In this document: positions 36,892-45,981 of the stretch, one piece after another
Layout of the letters: every line of letters starts with the position of its first letter
Numbering within the stretch: the first letter of the stretch is position 1
DNA from: Chloroflexota bacterium
GTDB taxonomy: Bacteria; Chloroflexota; Anaerolineae; Anaerolineales; E44-bin32
Direction of reading: 5' to 3'
Length of the DNA stretch: 47,759 nucleotides
Assembly: GCA_027298025.1 (NCBI GenBank)
Contig: JAPUGV010000277.1
Location: forward strand, 1-47,759
Translations under genes and position numbers: made by a program
Notes under the pieces: generated by a model
Databases searched by the model: none
The model's input: the letters and a program-made list of their open reading frames with translations, nothing else
Told to the model about the DNA's origin: nothing

Positions 36892-39119
36892 CGCCTGATC
36901 CAGATCGATGCCAACACGATCAGTCCGATGAGGGTGACGAGCGCTCCCGCCCGCAGCGAGTTGGGGCGGAAGGCAAACTCCACTTCGTGCTCCCCGGACG
37001 ACAGTTCAACCGCGCGCAGCAGCCCCGCGTACGTCTCGAGGGGGGCCGTCGCACCGTCGATCGTCGCCTCCCACCCTGGATACGCGATTTCACTAACAAC
37101 GAGCGTCCCCGGTCCCATAGCTCGCATTGCGATTCGATTGGGGGTCCGCTCCACCACCTCTACCGGTCCCCCGCCATCGATCCAGGCACGCGGCCTGGCA
37201 TGAGGATTGCGGTAGTAGTAGCGCCCCTGCTCCATTCTTTCAAACTCGAGATCGGGGTGCTCAATCGGATATGCCGAGACGATCTGGGAGATAGCGAGGT
37301 CTCCCATTAAGACCAGATCTGGCTTGAAGGCCCATTTGGCCCCAGGATCCACGAATGGTGGCAGAGTCACCGAATATTCGTCTTCACTGAATCCGGTGGC
37401 CCGTGACATATAGGCCGAGTAGGAGGCAAGCTGCAGAGGATTGATTCCATCCGCCAATTCGAGCCCCGCGGCGGCGGCAGCGGGCTGAGGCAGGCTGTAA
37501 GAGGGCGAAAACGCGCGTGGGTTGCCCGATTCCGGTCCCGCCTTTACACGTTCTAGATCCGGAGCAGGGCGTACTTCAATGGTAGTTAGATTCACCAGGC
37601 TGAGGTCGAGGACGATCAGCAGGCACCATCCCACGATTGACCCTAGCGACCGCTTACGTATGGAATTCCCGGTCCAGATGGCTGCCAATCCGATCAGCGC
37701 GGCAGATACGAAAAAGGCCGCCGACCGCAGTGCTGCCAGATTGCGCAGCAAGAGGCTGAGGCCCAGCACCAGAGATATGCCCGCGAGTGCCCCACCGATG
37801 ACGCGAAGCTGTCTGAGGTTTGCCCGTCCCTTGAGCATCTGATCCAATCCCATGCCGGCCAGCATGGCCAGCGCAAATGAAGAGAGGAACAAGCTACGGG
37901 GAGGTACGCGCAGTTTGCCAAACCCGGGCACGAGCGCAGATAGAAGCCCGTAGATCGGTGTGAGGTCGCCAAGAGCGACAATGAGCGAGAAGATAACAAC
38001 TCCTACCCAGAACCACCGTCCCGGCGCACGGCTCGGCAGTGTCGTCACGGCAAGGAAGAGCACCACGACCCCTGCATATATCTGCCATTCCGGCCAGCCT
38101 GCGTACTCGGGAGCCAACGCGTTCAGTAGATATTTGGGAGGCAGGCGGAGTGCCGTCGATTGAGCTAGAGAAAGGTTCGCGCGAGTACTGAGCGATACAA
38201 ACTCACCCAACGGTACGGCCAATATCGCCGCAACGGCCAGAGACATTAGCCCGGCGATGATGAGGGCCGAGGCCGCTCGGGTCCAACTCGCTCCCTCACC
38301 GCCGATATTGCCGACCTTACGAGGGGCTTCTCCTAGCGCTTGCGATTGCTGTGCGCCTGAATCTCCGTTTTCTGCGGAGCCGATTTTCCCCTGGCGATTT
38401 TTGATCATGAGTTGCGACGGTCTGAGATCTTGTGGTGCGGCTTCATCCGCATTTTGCTCCGTAGATCTTATTTGGCTATGCGCAAAACGCCACACAGCAA
38501 ATGCCCCCGCTAGCAGCGCCGATGGCAAGTACCAACGCGGATCGATTAGAAATACCATGCCCAGCGCGCCCCCTGCGAGCGCCGCAGATGCGAGGCGCCT
38601 CCCATTCAATTCGCGAACCGCCTTCTCAAAGGCGAGCAACACCCAGGGAGTCCAGTAGACGGCAAAGACCAGCGAAACGTGTCCGAGCCCAAAGTGCCCG
38701 ATCAGCTTTGGCATTCCCGCAAACGCCAAGCCCGCCACGATGGCCGGGCCCGACCGGATCCCGAGGGTTTGCCCAAGCTTCCACATGCCCAACCCGCCCC
38801 AGGCTATATGGAGCCAGGCCAGCAAATTGAATGCCACACCGGGATTTAGCACGATTGCCAGCCAGTTCGGCGGGTAATATAGCCCAGAAAGTGGATCGGC
38901 CGCGAACGGGGCGCCCGAGAGGATCATCGGATTCCAAAGGGGTACTTGCCCCCACTCAATCAGCGAACGCTGCACAAAGCTCGCATTCGGCCAATGAGAA
39001 ATCAGGAGATCCGAATATGCGCCCCCTCGCCAAAAAAGCACCCCCATCGGATCGCTGATTAGGGGCGCAAGCCATAACATGCCAGATAGCACAAAAATTA
39101 AAACGATGGCAGCGGTCAA
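36888..39119 (-). CDS. YfhO-like polytopic membrane protein (copy B2)
   Basis: QVPLWNPMILSGAPFAADPLSGLYYPPNW and YPGWEATIDGATAPLETYAGLLRAVELSSGEHEVEFAFRP; TTG start in TTGA overlap. Confidence 0.8.
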   Translation of the reverse strand: MTAAIVLIFVLSGMLWLAPLISDPMGVLFWRGGAYSDLLISHWPNASFVQRSLIEWGQVPLWNPMILSGAPFAADPLSGLYYPPNWLAIVLNPGVAFNLLAWLHIAWGGLGMWKLGQTLGIRSGPAIVAGLAFAGMPKLIGHFGLGHVSLVFAVYWTPWVLLAFEKAVRELNGRRLASAALAGGALGMVFLIDPRWYLPSALLAGAFAVWRFAHSQIRSTEQNADEAAPQDLRPSQLMIKNRQGKIGSAENGDSGAQQSQALGEAPRKVGNIGGEGASWTRAASALIIAGLMSLAVAAILAVPLGEFVSLSTRANLSLAQSTALRLPPKYLLNALAPEYAGWPEWQIYAGVVVLFLAVTTLPSRAPGRWFWVGVVIFSLIVALGDLTPIYGLLSALVPGFGKLRVPPRSLFLSSFALAMLAGMGLDQMLKGRANLRQLRVIGGALAGISLVLGLSLLLRNLAALRSAAFFVSAALIGLAAIWTGNSIRKRSLGSIVGWCLLIVLDLSLVNLTTIEVRPAPDLERVKAGPESGNPRAFSPSYSLPQPAAAAAGLELADGINPLQLASYSAYMSRATGFSEDEYSVTLPPFVDPGAKWAFKPDLVLMGDLAISQIVSAYPIEHPDLEFERMEQGRYYYRNPHARPRAWIDGGGPVEVVERTPNRIAMRAMGPGTLVVSEIAYPGWEATIDGATAPLETYAGLLRAVELSSGEHEVEFAFRPNSLRAGALVTLIGLIVLASIWIRR

Positions 39120-40729
39120 CGCTCCGGTACCTTATACAAGTCGGAGTCACCTTCCCGATGGGCAAATTCGGCTAGCGAGAGCCAAGAAGGAATCCCCAGC
39201 TTCTTCTCTTCTTCACCATAAAAGGCGTATTCGACGCCAGCCGCCCGAAGAGCCTGAAGCCCCAACACCGGATCCCCGTCCCAATTCCACAGTTCTCGAA
39301 CTAGCGCCTTTTGGGCATCTGAATGGGGGGTTTCAAATGGATGGCCATAAAGCACACGGACATCGCTATAGGCCGGCAATCGGTTGCCGGATTCGAGGCC
39401 GGCGAGGATCAGCGGATCTTCGGAGATGTTAAGTCCGATCCATTCGAGCAATGCCTGATCGCTCTCCGACATCACGACGCCTGCCTCTCCGCGCGAAACC
39501 GCAACTAATCCCGATCCGATGACGACCAGGTGAGAGGGTACGGAAAGCGCGATGGTTGCAGCCATCAACAGCGCAAACCTCCGACGGGTGGAAGCAATGG
39601 CATCTAGCCCGACGCCCGCCAGCGCCGCGAGGGGAATGAAGAGGCCGAGCGTCAGCCGACGCTGAAGGGAAACCGGCAAGTAGAGCATGAAAAATCCCAA
39701 GATGGCCCATGTGATCAGCAAGCGCCCGGAGGACCGACCGCGGGCATTTCCCAACAGCATTCCCACGACCGCTAATATCAGCACCAGGCCATATCCAAGT
39801 AGAACTTCCATGATGCCTGGTGTTGGCGTCAGATTTTGCGCATTCCAGGCGAATAAGACGGGATGCCGACGGATCACGCCCAACGTGTACACGAGCATCG
39901 GGAGGGCTCCAGCCAAAAATGCCGTCATCCCTACCACCCAGCTCCTTAGCTGCACGGCCTGCGTCCCGTGCAGGCGCTCGACCACCAGCCAGACGCCGAG
40001 CACAATTCCGATCGCGGCCACTGTGAATGGTTGAAGCAACGCCAATAGCAGCCCGCCGAGGAAGAGCACGGCTTGACGCGCATCCGGCAGAATCTTGGGG
40101 AACAGGATCAACGTTACGGAGGTTATCAAAGCCGCAGTCGCCAGCGGAAAGTGCGCATTGGCATAGGCTGAGAGGAACGGAATCGCCTCTGGAACCCACA
40201 GATCAATCGGAAGCAACCCCATGAGCAGGGCGATGCCACCCACTCCAGACCCAAATAGGGTGAGCACAAATGCAGCCCACTTAGCCCTCGGCGTCGGAAG
40301 CGTACGTACAAAGAAGAAATAGCTGCTTCCTAGCATTGCCAATGCGCCGAGCACACGCGCGGCATGGTAGGTCAGGATTTGCGGCAGCCCGATAACGCTG
40401 CTGATTCCGCCAAGGATCAGCTGGTATACAAAGAGCAAGACCCCCGGTCCCGGCTCGGGTGCATATGGAAGCCGAATCTCGAAAACGAGATCGGCCCCCT
40501 GCCGCATTTTGGCGAGATAGCTGAAGCCGTCAACAGGATTGATCAGGAATCCACTGAAAGTCGATCCCGTTTCGAGAAGCACGGGTGCGACCAAAAATGG
40601 AAGGGAGGTAAGCACGACAGCCAGCAGTGCCAGGCCGGCTGCCCAGCGCAGCTCGTGATTATGAAGCACGGCCGAGATTTTACGCCGGTATCGGCCACCC
40701 CGCCATTTGCCCCGCAAACCTCCCCACAT
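39116..40729 (-). CDS. Uncharacterised polytopic membrane protein (copy A2)
   Basis: 537 aa, multiple TM; TSLPFLV...FSGFLINPVDGFSYLAKMRQG homologous by eye to copy A1; exact start uncertain. Confidence 0.75.
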   Translation of the reverse strand: MWGGLRGKWRGGRYRRKISAVLHNHELRWAAGLALLAVVLTSLPFLVAPVLLETGSTFSGFLINPVDGFSYLAKMRQGADLVFEIRLPYAPEPGPGVLLFVYQLILGGISSVIGLPQILTYHAARVLGALAMLGSSYFFFVRTLPTPRAKWAAFVLTLFGSGVGGIALLMGLLPIDLWVPEAIPFLSAYANAHFPLATAALITSVTLILFPKILPDARQAVLFLGGLLLALLQPFTVAAIGIVLGVWLVVERLHGTQAVQLRSWVVGMTAFLAGALPMLVYTLGVIRRHPVLFAWNAQNLTPTPGIMEVLLGYGLVLILAVVGMLLGNARGRSSGRLLITWAILGFFMLYLPVSLQRRLTLGLFIPLAALAGVGLDAIASTRRRFALLMAATIALSVPSHLVVIGSGLVAVSRGEAGVVMSESDQALLEWIGLNISEDPLILAGLESGNRLPAYSDVRVLYGHPFETPHSDAQKALVRELWNWDGDPVLGLQALRAAGVEYAFYGEEEKKLGIPSWLSLAEFAHREGDSDLYKVPER

Positions 40730-40736
40730 TTATAAT
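40730..40736. promoter_or_regulatory. Overlapping bidirectional -10 element: (+) TATAAT 40731-40736, (-) TATAAA 40735-40730
   Basis: TTTATAAT between divergent genes. Confidence 0.5.
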
Positions 40737-40742
40737 CCATTC

Positions 40743-41444
40743 ATGAGTCGCGCCTCTGGCTTGTACCGCCTCCAGGAAATTGATCTCGAGAATGATAGGC
40801 TAAAAGGGCGGCTTGAAGAAATTCGAATTACCCTCGATGATTCAGCTGAAATCACACAGCTTAGAGCCGATCTGGCTGCCAAGGAATCGGCATTGGCCAC
40901 CGTCCAGGCGGCATCCACGCGAGCCGAAAACGAGGTGGAAGATCAGCGGCTCAAAATCCAGAACACTGAGCAGGCCCTCTATGGGGGAAGCGTCAAACAT
41001 CCTAAGGAACTCGAGGATCTTGAAATGGAGTCGGAGTCGCTGAAGCGCCATCAAGACACGCTCGAGGATCGCTACCTGGAGGTCATGCTGGAGCAAGATG
41101 AAGCAGAAGGCAAGCTGACCCAAAGCTCGGCCTCCTTGGAGGTCGCTGAATCCGGTCAGGCGAGCCAGCACGTGGAGTTGGTCACCGAACGAGAGAGTAT
41201 TGATAATCGTCTGGCCAACCTGGAGGCCGAACGAGAAGTAGCATTAGCAAGCGTCTCTAAGCAGGATCAAGACGCCTATGAAGGATTGCGAACTCGCCTG
41301 CGTGGCGTAGCGGTAATCGTGCTGAACGGGGACAGCTGCGGCGCATGCGGGTTGACGCTATCCGCCTCTTCCCGACAACTGGTAGGCAGCGGTGACGAGC
41401 TCATACGCTGCACCCAGTGTGGTCGAATCCTGTACGGAGGTTAG
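40743..41444 (+). CDS. Coiled-coil protein with C-terminal C4-type zinc ribbon (CT398/CdsZ-like)
   Basis: Long coiled coil then CGACGLTLSASSRQLVGSGDELIRCTQCGRILY; ATG 40743 preferred over the called start because TATAAT lies inside the latter. Confidence 0.8.
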   Translation: MSRASGLYRLQEIDLENDRLKGRLEEIRITLDDSAEITQLRADLAAKESALATVQAASTRAENEVEDQRLKIQNTEQALYGGSVKHPKELEDLEMESESLKRHQDTLEDRYLEVMLEQDEAEGKLTQSSASLEVAESGQASQHVELVTERESIDNRLANLEAEREVALASVSKQDQDAYEGLRTRLRGVAVIVLNGDSCGACGLTLSASSRQLVGSGDELIRCTQCGRILYGG

Positions 41445-43852
41445 CGATTTTCGGACCCTTCGGACCTTTCGGAATACGGTTTGACATCGAAGAATTTATC
41501 GGCGGCCTAGTAGCCGGAATTCTCGTCGGTCTGCTCTTGGCCAGGCTCAAGCCGGCCTTTGTCTGGGTGATCGCAAGGATCAGAGAGCAGCTAAATTCCC
41601 TGCGGTCAGGGCTCACGGGCCGGGCCATTGACCGCTACCAGGTCGAACTTATTTCCCGCGCAGAAACTATGCACCTAGCTCGGGCTATTCTGGCGCTGGA
41701 TGAGATCCTCATTCCACCACGCGTGCTGGTCCCGCCCGCTCCATCCGATCCATCGAGCGATAACGATGTCCCACAGGACACACTTGGGGTTTTGCCGAAT
41801 CTTCCAGATTTCACCTACTTGTCCGGCGTATATGTGGCGCACACGCTTTCGCTCGGTGAGGCGCTGAGCAACGGCGCGGATCTGATACTCACGGGCGATC
41901 CGGGCAGTGGCCGATCCACGGCTCTGGCTTATCTGGCTATCCGGCTTGCGAACCGCGATGCGGCACTTGGCGAGCTCACGGGCAAGGTCCCCATTCTAGT
42001 ACATGCCGCAGACCTGCCGCTCGAGGGTCGCCAGGCTGCAATTGGACCGGTGATCGATGCCGCTCAACGGACCGTATCGCCGAGTGTGGCGGCCATGCTG
42101 CCCAGCTATATTCAAAAGCACTTTGAAAGCGGAAACGCACTCCTGCTCCTAGATGGGTTGGATGAGATCCCCTCCGAGGATCTCCCAGAAATTTCGACCT
42201 GGCTGAAGGAACTGCGCGCTCTGCATCAGGACCTTCGAATCGTAGCCGCGGGCCCGACGGATATGCTCGACGGACTGACGCAGGCAGGCCTGACTCCAGT
42301 TCCGATTGCCCCCTGGACGGAACGTATGCAGCGCGAGTTTTTTTCCAGGTGGGGTCGATCCTGGAACGAGCATGTCGTTCCGAACCAGCCGAAGAGTCGC
42401 ATCTCGGACATTGACCCGGCCTTGATAAATGGTTGGCTGGCCGGGACCACGCGCGGCCGAACTCCGGCTGAGATTACGCTTCGAGTTTGGGCAGCATACG
42501 CCGGCGATATTCGAGGTCAGCGAGCTGTGGACGATGCGGAATCCTACGCCGCGCGCGTGCTCTCTCCCGAGGAGCAGCGGCATGTCGAGGAAGTGGCCTT
42601 GGCTTGGCTGAAAGCCGGCAAAGCTGCCATCCCCGAGCGCGCCCTCCCAAAGGGGATTCCAATCCCAAGTTTGGTCGAAGCCGGGATTCTGGTTCGCAGA
42701 TCCGGGGGCCTCATTTCATTCTTCCAGCCCGGAATTGGCGCCTACTTTGGAGCGCGAGCCATGGCTCAGGGTGAGCTGTCGGAAAGCGTTGAGAGCGCCA
42801 GGTGGGAACCGGCGTCCAAGGCCCTGCACTACTATGCCGTACTCGGTGATCCCGAGGCGGCTGTCACGCGGGCCTTGAATTCCAATGGTGAGCCATTGGA
42901 GACGGGTCTGCTCAAGAGTGCCCGCTGGCTTCCTGATTCTTCGAGCAAGGCCGAGTGGCGAGGCAAGCTGCTCCGCGAAGTGGCAAAGATGGTTCAGGAC
43001 GCCGCCAAACCGTACGGCCTACGTCTGCGTGGGGTACATTCGCTTGCCAAGGCCGAGGAGGCATCGGTCAATATACTGTTCACACGAATGCTGAAATCAC
43101 CGGCAACCTCTAGCCGTGTCCTGGCGTGCCTGGGCCTTGGGGGTATGGCAGATGAGGATTCAGCGGAAGGCCTGGTCACGATCGCCCAGGGAGATTCGGA
43201 GCCTCTTGTGAGGCAGGCCGCATGCCTGGCGTTAGGGGCGATCGGCAACGATGCCGCGTTAGAAGGCCTGGGACAAGCGCTTTTGGGCGGGGACGAACAG
43301 CTCCGACTGGCGGCGGCGGAAGCGCTCGCGGTGCACCCAGATGAAGGCTACGGCATGTTGCGGGAGGCTGCGGAGCACGAGGAAATCATGACCCGTCGTG
43401 CAGCTGCATTTGGCCTGGCCAGGATTCAAGACGAGTGGGCGATCGAAATATTAGAGAGAGTCAAGGTGGATGACGAAGAGTGGATCGTACGCGGTGCGGC
43501 GGCCGAAGCCCTCGATCGTAGGCTCAAACCTCCCTGGAAGATCTATGCGCCTCCAAATGAGCCGGCAGAGCTGCCCTGGGTAATCGCATATGCGGCCAAA
43601 GAGGGCCTAGGAGTTGCACCGGGCAAAGCGTCTACTGAGATGTTGCGACGTGCATTGAGCAATGGATCGTTTGATGAGAAGGTCGCTGCACTGGAGGTGC
43701 TCGGCTGGGGCGCAGGCGAGGAGCTGACGCTCGAGCTTTACAAAGCACTCGAGTCGGGCGATGACCACCTGCGAGACATAGCGTTTGAATCGCTCTGGCG
43801 CTTGTCTACGACGGGGGTCCGCTTGCCCGACCCGCTGAAATTCGGCCTCTAA
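41417..43852 (+). CDS. Membrane-anchored NACHT-like NTPase with C-terminal HEAT repeats
   Basis: TM FIGGLVAGILVGLLLARL; P-loop-like GDPGSGRSTAL; NACHT-type Walker B LLLLDGLDEIPSEDLPEI; repeats such as VRQAACLALGAIGNDAALEGL. Confidence 0.78.
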   Translation: MWSNPVRRLAIFGPFGPFGIRFDIEEFIGGLVAGILVGLLLARLKPAFVWVIARIREQLNSLRSGLTGRAIDRYQVELISRAETMHLARAILALDEILIPPRVLVPPAPSDPSSDNDVPQDTLGVLPNLPDFTYLSGVYVAHTLSLGEALSNGADLILTGDPGSGRSTALAYLAIRLANRDAALGELTGKVPILVHAADLPLEGRQAAIGPVIDAAQRTVSPSVAAMLPSYIQKHFESGNALLLLDGLDEIPSEDLPEISTWLKELRALHQDLRIVAAGPTDMLDGLTQAGLTPVPIAPWTERMQREFFSRWGRSWNEHVVPNQPKSRISDIDPALINGWLAGTTRGRTPAEITLRVWAAYAGDIRGQRAVDDAESYAARVLSPEEQRHVEEVALAWLKAGKAAIPERALPKGIPIPSLVEAGILVRRSGGLISFFQPGIGAYFGARAMAQGELSESVESARWEPASKALHYYAVLGDPEAAVTRALNSNGEPLETGLLKSARWLPDSSSKAEWRGKLLREVAKMVQDAAKPYGLRLRGVHSLAKAEEASVNILFTRMLKSPATSSRVLACLGLGGMADEDSAEGLVTIAQGDSEPLVRQAACLALGAIGNDAALEGLGQALLGGDEQLRLAAAEALAVHPDEGYGMLREAAEHEEIMTRRAAAFGLARIQDEWAIEILERVKVDDEEWIVRGAAAEALDRRLKPPWKIYAPPNEPAELPWVIAYAAKEGLGVAPGKASTEMLRRALSNGSFDEKVAALEVLGWGAGEELTLELYKALESGDDHLRDIAFESLWRLSTTGVRLPDPLKFGL

Positions 43853-43855
43853 ATT

Positions 43856-44164
43856 CTAGGTATCCAGGTAGCCCTGGATCCGCCTCTCAACCTCTGCAGC
43901 AGTCATGTCCTCGACCGCCACAATCTTATCCAGCCCCTTGTGGCCGGCTACAATTTCGATCCGATTCTTGTGTACGCCAAGCACTTTGGATAGAAAAGCG
44001 ATCAGGGCGCGATTGGCTTTGCCCTCCACCGGCGGCTCCTGAATTCGGATCCGAACCGTTCCATCCTCCAATATCCCCCCCACTTCGCTCTTTCGGGCGC
44101 GGGGAGTGACCCGGATAGTCAGCGCCGCGCCGTGTATGCCGTTGTGAAGCCTAAATTTGCGCAT
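43856..44164 (-). CDS. yggU: DUF167/YggU family protein
   Basis: LTIRVTPRARKSEVGGI...VRIRIQEPPVEGKANRALIAFLSKVLGVHKNRIEIVAGHKGLDKIV. Confidence 0.9.
   Translation of the reverse strand: MRKFRLHNGIHGAALTIRVTPRARKSEVGGILEDGTVRIRIQEPPVEGKANRALIAFLSKVLGVHKNRIEIVAGHKGLDKIVAVEDMTAAEVERRIQGYLDT
43862..43879. repeat. Inverted repeat ATCCAGG-TAGC-CCTGGAT at a convergent gene junction
   Basis: 7-bp perfect arms within the last codons of yggU, just after the stop of the NACHT-HEAT gene. Confidence 0.45.
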
Positions 44165-44421
44165 TAGAATGCCGACACCAGTATTCGCAAGACCAGGCTT
44201 TGGACGATTCTTAGCACGATGAGCAAAACAAAGGGGCTAAAATCGATCCCGCTAACGGGCGGGAGGATGCGTCGGATCGGATCGAGCATGGGCTGCACGA
44301 TCGAATCCAGGAAACTTCGAACGGGGTGGAATGGGTCAAGGACCCAGGCGACGATGACATCTGCGAGCACCACGATCGATAATATTGTGAAAACGAGACC
44401 GACTATATCAATCAGGTCCAT
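44164..44421 (-). CDS. yggT: YggT family membrane protein
   Basis: VADVIVAW-type segment (LADVIVAWVLDPFHPVRSFLDSIVQPMLDPIRRILPPVSGIDFSPFVLLIVL); start at ATG 44421. Confidence 0.88.
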   Translation of the reverse strand: MDLIDIVGLVFTILSIVVLADVIVAWVLDPFHPVRSFLDSIVQPMLDPIRRILPPVSGIDFSPFVLLIVLRIVQSLVLRILVSAF

Positions 44422-44437
44422 AGTGCCGCTAGCTTCA

Positions 44438-44446
44438 ATTATCCCA
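44438..44446 (-). promoter_or_regulatory. Extended -10 promoter TGGGATAAT upstream of yggT
   Basis: (-) strand TGnGATAAT, 16 nt before ATG 44421. Confidence 0.45.
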
Positions 44447-44480
44447 TAATTTCGAGCCGGTTCGCCGGAGGAAGCATTTC

Positions 44481-45209
44481 CTATCCGATCGCCCGGGGTC
44501 CGAATATCGCCCGGCCAATGCGCAGCAAAGTGGCTCCCTCTTCTACCGCGATTTCGTAGTCTTCCGTCATTCCCATTGAAAGCTCCGACCAATCGCCCGG
44601 AACGGCCTGTCGCAAGTAATCTCGCAGCGCTCGTAACCTCTGAAAGACTGGACGAACGCGCTCCGGTTCAATGACCCTAGGCGCCATGGTCATCAATCCT
44701 CGAACCTCCAAGTTCGGCAGTTCACAAATTCGGGTAAATTCCTCCGCAGCCTCTGGCCAGCTCGCCTCATCGGTAAGGGGCCAGCCCCATTTCGAGGCCT
44801 CACCCGATACGTTGCACTCCAGAAAGATAGGCAACCGAGTTCCCGCCTGCCCCGCCTCACGGTTCAACCGATCCGCGATCTTGGAACGATCCACAGAATG
44901 CACGGCGTCAAAGACCTGAACCACCGTTCTTGCTTTGCGGCTTTGTATGTGTCCGACCATGTGCCATTCTAAATCGGCAAGGTCATCAGCGTTCGCCCGT
45001 TTGGGAAGGGCCTCCTCGACCCGATTTTCTCCAATCAGCCTGATTCCCGCTTCGTGGGCTGCCCGCACGAACTCCTGTGGGTGTGACTTCGTTATTCCCA
45101 CGATTCGGATTGCATGGGCATCACGACCCGCCCGATCTGCCGCGACGTGGATCCGCTCCTGAACTTCGTTCAATCGTTCTTGTACCTGAATTTCAGCTAC
45201 GGATGGCAA
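44481..45209 (-). CDS. yggS: PLP homeostasis protein, YggS/PROSC family
   Basis: IRIVGITKSHPQEFVRAAHEAGIRLIGENRVEEALPK...LEWHMVGHIQSRKA; C-term LSMGMTEDYEIAVEEGATLLRIGRAIFGPR; start uncertain (TTG 45209). Confidence 0.92.
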   Translation of the reverse strand: MPSVAEIQVQERLNEVQERIHVAADRAGRDAHAIRIVGITKSHPQEFVRAAHEAGIRLIGENRVEEALPKRANADDLADLEWHMVGHIQSRKARTVVQVFDAVHSVDRSKIADRLNREAGQAGTRLPIFLECNVSGEASKWGWPLTDEASWPEAAEEFTRICELPNLEVRGLMTMAPRVIEPERVRPVFQRLRALRDYLRQAVPGDWSELSMGMTEDYEIAVEEGATLLRIGRAIFGPRAIG

Positions 45210-45975
45210 GGTGTGCTCCAAAGCGTCCGGTGTTGCCGTTCTCTCCGCGATGTGAGTACCAGTCTTGCAGGTTACATGCCGTGCAAATCCCAGATATTTC
45301 AATCGAGCGCACGCCCGCTGAACGCAGCTGGGCCTCATTTGCGCTCCATAAGTCTAGATGTACGGCCCCGCCAATCGAGTGCAGGTGATCGCGCGCTGAA
45401 TCGCCGACCGATTCCTCGAATTGCACAACTACGTCTTCGCCGACTGGATAGTGGTCGGGTCCGATAGAGGGCCCAATCCCTGCTACCAGATCCTCCGGCC
45501 TGCATCCATATTCTTGTTGCAGGCTTTGCGCCAGCTCAGTTGCCACCCCGCGCACGGTACCCAGCCAGCCGGCATGCGCAACTCCTGCTGCCCGCCGGCG
45601 AGGATCATAGATCATGATCGGCACACAATCTGCAAAACGCATCATGAGCGTCACGTCGGGACGGTCGGTAATGATGGCGTCACCTTTCAGGTGCCCGCCG
45701 GCGAGATTGGGTTGGTCTGTGCGAATAACCGTTGCCGAGTGTACTTGCCATACGTCGAACGCCCGACCGAGGGCTTGATCCGTTGCGCCCAGTCCGCGCG
45801 CGATGTTTTCGGTGACGCGTGCCTCGTCATCTCCGACTGTGCGACCATAATTAAGCGAGTGCCATGGCGCCGGGCTCACCCCGCCGTGCCGGGTCAAAAT
45901 TGCATGGTCTAGGTTGGGATCTGCTAGGGATTCGAACTGAAAGAAGCGAAGTCCTTCAGCTTCCCGAAACGGCAT
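45193..45975 (-). CDS. pgeF: Purine nucleoside phosphorylase/laccase-domain protein (PgeF/YfiH family)
   Basis: HAILTRHGGVSPAPWHSLNYGRTVGDDEARVTENI, MMRFADCVPIMIYDP, GVAHAGWLGTVRGV. Confidence 0.93.
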   Translation of the reverse strand: MPFREAEGLRFFQFESLADPNLDHAILTRHGGVSPAPWHSLNYGRTVGDDEARVTENIARGLGATDQALGRAFDVWQVHSATVIRTDQPNLAGGHLKGDAIITDRPDVTLMMRFADCVPIMIYDPRRRAAGVAHAGWLGTVRGVATELAQSLQQEYGCRPEDLVAGIGPSIGPDHYPVGEDVVVQFEESVGDSARDHLHSIGGAVHLDLWSANEAQLRSAGVRSIEISGICTACNLQDWYSHRGENGNTGRFGAHLAIRS

Positions 45976-45981
45976 GCGGCG

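Noticed and set aside
41444-41480. TTCGGACCC/TTCGGACCT/TTCGGA tandem repeat (FGPFGPFG) near the start of the NACHT-HEAT gene as a phase-variation tract
   Set aside because: The repeat unit is 9 nt, so slippage keeps frame; only two to three copies
41417-43852. Calling the NACHT-HEAT gene a confirmed anti-phage system
   Set aside because: Housekeeping neighbourhood, no effector domain recognised and substituted P-loop Lys; defence role is only a hypothesis
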